A stretch of 16,477 nucleotides of DNA, taken from NCBI GenBank assembly GCA_023415815.1, contig JAEZJL010000336.1, forward strand, positions 1 to 16,477, written 5' to 3'. How positions within the stretch are numbered: the first letter of the stretch is position 1; each line of letters begins with the position of its first letter. This DNA comes from Bacillota bacterium. Lineage in GTDB: Bacteria > Bacillota > Clostridia > Acetivibrionales > DTU013. Of this stretch, positions 12,508-16,477 are shown piece by piece. Under the pieces are notes generated by a model. The model had not been told where the DNA came from. It saw only the letters and a program-made list of their open reading frames with translations, and did no database searches. Both the position numbers and the translations under genes were made by a program.

Positions 12508-13155
12508 GTGGATGAATTATGGGAAAAACCGGACCGTTACGAGCTTGAGATCCATACGGAGATCGTAACGGGCAAGTGCCGGCTTCCCGGCATGATGCTT
12601 CACAGCGGCAGCATATCGGGGCTTGCGGCTGAAGGACATTATCTCTCGAAAATACCATACTTCGAGTTACTTAATCTTGCTGCGGACACACGGATGATCA
12701 TAAACGGAATCGCCGTATCGATCTGTTTTGACCTCGTATTTCTTTATGAATACCGCAATTGCGAAAAAAGCGGCGGCCGGTACAATATATATACGGAGAA
12801 GATACAAAAAACGTTTGTAGTGGATAAAAAGGATTTCACCGGGTTCTATGATCCCAGGGGCGGCAGCAGGTGCCAGTGCCTGGTAAAAAACGTAAAGCAT
12901 GCGCTGGATTATGATTTTGACATTTCCAGTCTCGGTATTTCGATATTTGCAGATATCGAATGCCTTATTCTTGAAGCCGGAACGGTCGAAGTCGCCGATG
13001 CCTGCCCGGGTCCGGCGGAAGCGGAGGGACGGGGCCGCTGCGCGGAGGGTATTTCGATATATTTTGATGAAATTGCGCAGACCCTGCATCAGTTGGACCG
13101 GAGAGAGGGAAATTGTGAAATCCGTCTGAATAAACCGCCGGATGAAGGTAAATAA
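12508..13155 (+). CDS. Unknown protein beside gas vesicle genes
   Basis: About 215 aa and not recognised. There is no signal peptide or membrane segment. The middle contains strand-like hydrophobic alternation (I-N-G-I-A-V-S-I-C-F-D-L-V-F-L-Y-E-Y), then T-F-V-V-D-K-K-D-F, then C-L-V-K-N-V-K and D-Y-D-F-D followed by S-I-F-A-D-I-E-C-L. The pattern suggests a beta-rich domain. GTG at 12508 is the preferred start because GGGGATG lies about 9 nt upstream; ATG at 12499 would have no spacing from that site. Cysteines are frequent for a cytoplasmic protein. The next gene shows a loosely similar order of segments (F-L-x-x-Y, then V-x-K-N, then D-x-D), so the two may be distant relatives. A link to gas vesicles rests on position only. 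Confidence 0.75.
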   Translation: MDELWEKPDRYELEIHTEIVTGKCRLPGMMLHSGSISGLAAEGHYLSKIPYFELLNLAADTRMIINGIAVSICFDLVFLYEYRNCEKSGGRYNIYTEKIQKTFVVDKKDFTGFYDPRGGSRCQCLVKNVKHALDYDFDISSLGISIFADIECLILEAGTVEVADACPGPAEAEGRGRCAEGISIYFDEIAQTLHQLDRREGNCEIRLNKPPDEGK

Positions 13156-13232
13156 CCGCATAGCACCTTCACCTTTTTTTACGGCCCGGCATATATTGGT
13201 AATGTTAAAAACCGAAAGGAGATTGAGAAAGG

Positions 13233-13946
13233 ATGTATGATGAAAAAGCACTTTTAAAGCAGGATGATATTACGGAAAAAATCGGGATTTACGTTAAAAG
13301 AATACTTGCTAAATACTCAATGCCGGAGTGCCAGGTGCTGTTCCAGGAGAAGTGCGATCAGGTCACTGGAGCACGCATGGGCGTGAAGGAGCCGCTGAAG
13401 CTTTTTATACACAATGCCGGGGAAAACGGCGAGAATCCCATTCAGGGAGTAAGCGAAGTGATCATGAGCGTTACCGAGCCCCCTACGAATGTAATTATTA
13501 CAAACAACAAGTCGAGAGTCAAAATCGTATTCAAGGTATTTTTGCTCGCCAAATACCAGGATACGGCTGCTCCGAGCCTGATAATACTTCCCGATGACCT
13601 CGGGGAAAAATGCTATACCTCGGTCGACCTGACGACGCCCCAGCACAAGGATCATGACCAGCCGCGCGAGACGCTGCAGATCTCCGACGGCAACTTCCTG
13701 TACATAGCCGACATTCCCCTGGCGGAATTCGACAACCAGCTGACCCCCTACCAGATGCATGATCCCACGCTCCAGCCGTATGTGGTGCTTAAGAACTTTT
13801 CCTGGTCTATCGATGTGGACGACGTAGTGCGCAACGGCACAGGAAGCCTGGCTACCGGCACGGTGCTCTCCGTATATCAGGACGTCCTGAACAAAATAAG
13901 CATCGACCAGGATCTGGAGATCAACGGAGTCCCCAAATTGTACTGA
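13233..13946 (+). CDS. Unknown beta-rich protein
   Basis: A 237-aa soluble protein with no recognised family. An N-terminal helix (about 5-30) is followed by mostly strand-like sequence: P-L-K-L-F-I-H-N, S-R-V-K-I-V-F-K-V-F-L-L-A-K-Y, F-L-Y-I-A-D-I-P-L-A-E-F, and L-K-N-F-S-W-S-I-D-V-D-D. No catalytic motif is apparent. The ATG at 13233 has AAAGGAG at 13215-13221 (spacing long) and a second GAAAGG immediately before it. It lies 77 nt after the preceding unknown gene with no clear terminator between, so the two are likely co-transcribed, ending at the strong hairpin at 13990-14026. A structural or ligand-binding role is plausible from composition but is a guess. Confidence 0.8.
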   Translation: MYDEKALLKQDDITEKIGIYVKRILAKYSMPECQVLFQEKCDQVTGARMGVKEPLKLFIHNAGENGENPIQGVSEVIMSVTEPPTNVIITNNKSRVKIVFKVFLLAKYQDTAAPSLIILPDDLGEKCYTSVDLTTPQHKDHDQPRETLQISDGNFLYIADIPLAEFDNQLTPYQMHDPTLQPYVVLKNFSWSIDVDDVVRNGTGSLATGTVLSVYQDVLNKISIDQDLEINGVPKLY

Positions 13947-13989
13947 TACAATACGAAAATAGAAGCCTTGTGAGAAGTAATATTAAATG

Positions 13990-14026
13990 AATGCCGGGAA
14001 AACCGTTATGGTTTTCCCGGCATTTT
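13990..14026. terminator. Strong bidirectional terminator between convergent genes
   Basis: ATGCCGGGAAAACC (13991-14004), loop GTTAT, and GGTTTTCCCGGCAT (14010-14023) form a perfect 14-bp stem, extended by an A-T pair at 13990/14024 and followed by TTTC on the + strand. On the minus strand it is followed by TCATTTA, so it can also serve the opposing gene, whose stop codon begins at 14028. Confidence 0.85.
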
Positions 14027-14199
14027 CATACCTGCACATTTCCGCCCGGACCGGCTTCGTTGGGAATTTGAACCTCGTTGTTATTGCCGTTTGTGAGCAC
14101 GATGTTTTTTTCGATTTGTTTGTTGAGGTTGGTTGCAATCAACACCACAATGTCCTTTACCAGTGTAATTACATCAACATTGGTTATACCCTCCGGCAT
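14026..14199 (-). CDS. Small unknown protein with NGNxN motif
   Basis: A 57-aa protein. The first half is hydrophobic and amphipathic (V-D-V-I-T-L-V-K-D-I-V-V-L-I-A-T-N-L-N-K), then N-I-V-L-T-N-G-N-N-N-E-V-Q-I and a Gly/Pro-rich end. The start ATG at 14199 is fixed by a near-perfect AAAGGAGGTGAT ribosome binding site 4-6 nt upstream, suggesting high expression; the upstream codons to 14244 lack one. No family is recognised. It follows the 162-aa gene by 41 nt and shares the NGN-x-N-x-V/L-x-I/L motif with it, so the two products probably interact or share a fold. It ends inside the strong terminator. Confidence 0.75.
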   Translation of the reverse strand: MPEGITNVDVITLVKDIVVLIATNLNKQIEKNIVLTNGNNNEVQIPNEAGPGGNVQV

Positions 14200-14240
14200 G
14201 CTATCACCTCCTTTCGGTGGTATGTATGCCGGGCTTATAT

Positions 14241-14729
14241 TCATTTCAATGAAACGGTATTCTTGTTTCCGTTGGAAAGAATATTATTGATATTGATGAT
14301 AAACACCGGGATTTTAATCACCAGCCCGTCTCTGTGCCGCGCTTGCGGCAGGTTTTCCAGCACCTGCTCTATCTTTGCCGAGACCTCCTTGTCAAGCGGT
14401 ATATCCTCCAGCGACCCCTCTGTGACGGAGACCTCCCCGGGCGTCAGCATGAGCTCGTTGCTGTTGCCGTTCACGTTATAGACGCATATTTTTATGACAT
14501 TGCCGGGGTCATCCTCCGCCTCTCTGTCCGGAGCACCGCTTGCGCTTACGGATGGACGGCTTATAATGACCCGGGACGCGCTCAGCTTTTTAAGGCTTTC
14601 CCTGCATAGGTCCTTGTCGTGAAGCACCTCCTGCTTTATATCCTTGCAGTAGCTTTTTAGTGTCTGTATATATCCGGAAGACGATCTTTGGTAGGACTCG
14701 GGCTTATCACAGCCCTGAACGTTTATCAA
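14241..14729 (-). CDS. Unknown protein with two NGNxN motif segments
   Basis: A 162-aa protein with no signal peptide and no recognised family. The N-terminal part (1-60) is helical and charged (LKSYCKDIKQEVLHDKD). The rest has two similar strand segments: V-I-K-I-C-V-Y-N-V-N-G-N-S-N-E-L-M-L, and near the C-terminus V-I-K-I-P-V-F-I-I-N-I-N-N with S-N-G-N-K-N-T-V-S-L. The start is TTG at 14729 with AAGGGG (14739-14744) 9 nt upstream; there is no suitable ATG before residue 95 or so. The NGN segments resemble strand-turn repeats of amyloid-like or beta-solenoid proteins, but this is only a resemblance. It is the first gene of a two-gene unit. Confidence 0.72.
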   Translation of the reverse strand: MINVQGCDKPESYQRSSSGYIQTLKSYCKDIKQEVLHDKDLCRESLKKLSASRVIISRPSVSASGAPDREAEDDPGNVIKICVYNVNGNSNELMLTPGEVSVTEGSLEDIPLDKEVSAKIEQVLENLPQARHRDGLVIKIPVFIININNILSNGNKNTVSLK

Positions 14730-14779
14730 GATGCAGCACCCCTTGCCGGAAGATTTGGTTTACTATAATATTATATTTA

Positions 14780-14785
14780 TGTCAA
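14780..14785 (-). promoter_or_regulatory. Possible -35 box for the NGNxN gene pair
   Basis: Minus-strand TTGACA (14785-14780) is followed by TAAATATAATATTATAG. No -10 lies at the normal 16-18 nt distance; TATAGT is 12 nt away. The TTGACATAAAT string is shared with the promoter at 12406. Confidence 0.35.
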
Positions 14786-14851
14786 CCAATCCGGTACCAT
14801 ATCATTCTGCATTTATAATAAAATTTTTTTGCATGCGGGTGTTGATGCCAT

Positions 14852-15622
14852 TCACTTCAGCTCGCAATAGCCTGCCAGCTTTTGTATGCTCCTCTGGAGG
14901 GCGTCCTTGGAGCTTCCCCACGGGGCGTCCTTATACCGGTAATCGAATTTTTTCGTGAACCACGCTACCTCCTGCTCAAGCTTCTCCAGGCCGGCGAGCT
15001 GCATCTTGAGAAGCTTGTCCGCAAAGACCGCGGCATCGGCCTGCTTCAGGTATTTCTTCGCAGACTCGAGCAGCTGCCTGAAATGTATAAGGCAGAAACC
15101 CTTCCTGCTGTCGAAGAGCTGCCTGAAATCTGCCTCTTTGCTCCAGAGGTACATAATGACGTCCATGTACCTGTCCATCGTGAATTCGAGCTTGCCGCAT
15201 ATGGCGCAGCTGCCCTCGAGCTCCGTCAGAACCTCGATGAGGCCGTCTATGAATTTTGCAGGCTCGGAGGCTCTGGAGGAAAGCTTCGAGGCAAGGCTTT
15301 TTATGACGGAGGCCCCGGAGCCGGCGGCGCTCCCGCCCTGTCCCGCCTGCCTGGCCAGCCTGCCGGTCTGCTCCTGCAGGTGGGTATCGATTACCAGCCC
15401 CAGCCCCAGCCTGTTTTCCTGTCTGTTGTAAAGCAGCTCGAAATGCCTGCGGCAGAAGCCCTTTGCGTTTGTGACCATCCTGCAGTCGGGCTCCATGAGA
15501 GAGGGTCCCAGAAAATAATCCACGTATTCCTGCTCAAGCTTTTTTTGAAGCAGGCACAGAGGGCATTCGCATTCTTCGGAAAAGGCCTCGGTAACCGGGA
15601 TTGTGTATATTTTCTCCTTCAT
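14852..15622 (-). CDS. DUF6062-type cysteine-motif protein
   Basis: A 256-aa cytoplasmic protein with an internal duplication. The first half has C20-P-L-C23 and K-G-F-C57-R-R-H60-F; the second half has C139-A-I-C142 and K-G-F-C177-L-I-H180-F, giving two C-x-x-C...G-F-C-x-x-H-F modules that look like paired zinc or metal sites. A Gly/Ala/Ser-rich linker (about 93-110) joins the halves. This arrangement matches DUF6062 family proteins common in clostridia, with no established function. The ATG at 15622 has AAAAGGAG upstream. It diverges from the OGG1-like gene across 109 bp. Confidence 0.82.
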   Translation of the reverse strand: MKEKIYTIPVTEAFSEECECPLCLLQKKLEQEYVDYFLGPSLMEPDCRMVTNAKGFCRRHFELLYNRQENRLGLGLVIDTHLQEQTGRLARQAGQGGSAAGSGASVIKSLASKLSSRASEPAKFIDGLIEVLTELEGSCAICGKLEFTMDRYMDVIMYLWSKEADFRQLFDSRKGFCLIHFRQLLESAKKYLKQADAAVFADKLLKMQLAGLEKLEQEVAWFTKKFDYRYKDAPWGSSKDALQRSIQKLAGYCELK

Positions 15623-15731
15623 AGCGGCTCCTTTTCATATGTCGTTTTTTGTTAAGATGCGCAGACGCTTTTAATCTGGTACAATAGATATTATAGATTA
15701 TAACACAAAAGACGTCATGGGAGACATACCT

Positions 15732-16477
15732 ATGGAATACAGGGGTTACGATGTAAGCGTGAAAGGCGGTTCCGTCCTTATAAACGGAGTAAGGGACTTC
15801 GATACGGCGCACACCTTTGACTGCGGCCAGTGCTTCCGCTGGGTCGGGGAAGGGGACGGAAGCTATACGGGGATCGTCAGGGGAAGGGTGGCCAATATTT
15901 CATGCAGGGACGAAGTTGTTGAAATCAGGAATTCCAGCTTCGAGGACTTCAAGGAGGTCTGGTTCGATTACCTGGACCTGGGCAGGGACTATACCAGGGT
16001 CAAGGAAATCATATCGCGGGACGATACGATGGGGAACGCGGTCGCCTTTGGAAACGGGATCAGACTGCTTCAGCAGGATCTGTGGGAAACCCTTGTATCG
16101 TTCATAATATCTGCCAACAACAGGATCCCCATGATTAAAAAGGTTGTGTCCGCCATCTCCGAGGCATACGGCGAAGAGATCAGGTACGGCGGCCGCAGCT
16201 GGTATTCCTTCCCCCGACCGGAGAAGCTTTCCGGCTGCAGTCTGAGCAGCCTGGAGCTGTGCAAGGCGGGCTTCAGGTGCAAATATATACTGGAAACGGC
16301 AAGGCTTGTCGCAAGCGGCGAATTCGACCTGGGGAAGCTCAGAACGCAGGACCGGGAGGAAGCGAGAAGGCTGCTGGTGCAGCTTCCGGGCGTAGGCTAC
16401 AAGGTCGCCGACTGCACTCTTCTTTTCAGCGGGATCAGGCCGGACGTCTTTCCGACCGACGTCTGGGTGAAGAGGGT
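15732..16477 (+). CDS. ogg: 8-oxoguanine DNA glycosylase/AP lyase (OGG1 type), 3' end outside window
   Basis: 248 codons are visible to the right edge. Residues 1-115 form the N-terminal OGG domain, with F-D-C-G-Q-C-F-R-W (29-37), matching the S-G-Q-x-F-R-W of OGG1. The helix-hairpin-helix is L-P-G-V-G-Y-K-V-A-D-C with catalytic Lys224, and the catalytic Asp243 is in P-T-D-V-W-V-K-R; the 19-residue spacing equals that of human OGG1 Lys249/Asp268. The enzyme removes 8-oxoguanine paired with cytosine and cuts the abasic site during base excision repair. The start ATG at 15732 has GGGAG upstream. Its neighbour is unrelated to repair. Truncation is only by the window edge. Confidence 0.93.
   Translation, partial: MEYRGYDVSVKGGSVLINGVRDFDTAHTFDCGQCFRWVGEGDGSYTGIVRGRVANISCRDEVVEIRNSSFEDFKEVWFDYLDLGRDYTRVKEIISRDDTMGNAVAFGNGIRLLQQDLWETLVSFIISANNRIPMIKKVVSAISEAYGEEIRYGGRSWYSFPRPEKLSGCSLSSLELCKAGFRCKYILETARLVASGEFDLGKLRTQDREEARRLLVQLPGVGYKVADCTLLFSGIRPDVFPTDVWVKR

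Noticed and set aside
12667..13251. 194-codon minus-strand frame opposite the unknown gene at 12508
   Set aside because: The + strand frame has a promoter and ribosome binding site; the minus frame has basic, low-quality composition.
14882..15655. 257-codon + strand frame
   Set aside because: It lies opposite the DUF6062-type gene, whose repeated Cys/His motifs show it is the real coding strand.
15649..15704. Promoter boxes between the DUF6062 and OGG1-like genes (TACAAT, TATAAC)
   Set aside because: AT-rich boxes are present but none has a -35 box at acceptable spacing on either strand, so no single promoter is supported.
1..16477. CRISPR arrays, tRNA or rRNA genes, intact insertion sequences
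   Set aside because: No regularly spaced repeats, no tRNA-like or rRNA-like segments and no transposase gene were seen.

Overview
The window looks like part of a chromosome from an anaerobic, low-to-medium GC Firmicute, most likely a clostridium. The reasons are strong AGGAGG-type ribosome binding sites, frequent GTG/TTG starts, TTGACA/TATAAT-type promoters in AT-rich gaps, a DUF6062-type gene beside an OGG1-type glycosylase, and moderate GC coding sequence. This placement is inferred, because no rRNA or species marker is present.

Left part (1-7199). After the 3' end of an aminoglycoside-phosphotransferase-fold kinase (+ strand), seven genes run leftward on the minus strand. Read in transcription order they are two paralogous Asp-box beta-propeller proteins, a MaoC-type hydratase, an FkbH-type HAD/GNAT protein, an acyl carrier protein (start overlapping the fkbH end by 32 nt), and two tandem paralogous atypical protein kinases (8-nt overlap). 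A terminator hairpin separates the propeller genes from the MaoC-FkbH-ACP-kinase unit, which has its own promoter candidate. The FkbH/ACP pair suggests loading of a glyceryl-type unit on a carrier protein, but no synthase or acceptor is visible.

Centre (7339-12335). Divergent from the propeller genes is a gas vesicle gene cluster in the order gvpA1, gvpO, gvpN, a small coiled-coil gene (GvpV-like?), an Hsp20 gene (gvpH-like), gvpF/L, gvpG, a decayed or split gvpK, gvpJ and gvpA2, with a third gvpA (gvpA3) in inverted orientation facing gvpA2. GvpA is the shell protein, GvpN the AAA+ ATPase, and GvpF/L, G, J and O are assembly or minor components. The broken gvpK leaves open whether complete vesicles are made.

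Right part (12336-16477). Two consecutive + strand genes of unknown function follow (about 215-237 aa), ending at a strong bidirectional terminator. Facing them is a two-gene minus-strand unit encoding unknown proteins that share an NGNxN motif. Next come a DUF6062-type protein with two CxxC...GFCxxHF half-repeats (minus) and, at the right edge, a truncated 8-oxoguanine DNA glycosylase (+) with its catalytic Lys and Asp.

The most unusual aspect is the neighbourhood: a gas vesicle cluster diverging from propeller proteins that carry a conserved C-terminal peptide, next to a carrier-protein/FkbH/MaoC/kinase module. The idea that these work together, for example as surface decoration or modification of a gas-vesicle-like shell, is inferred from position only.
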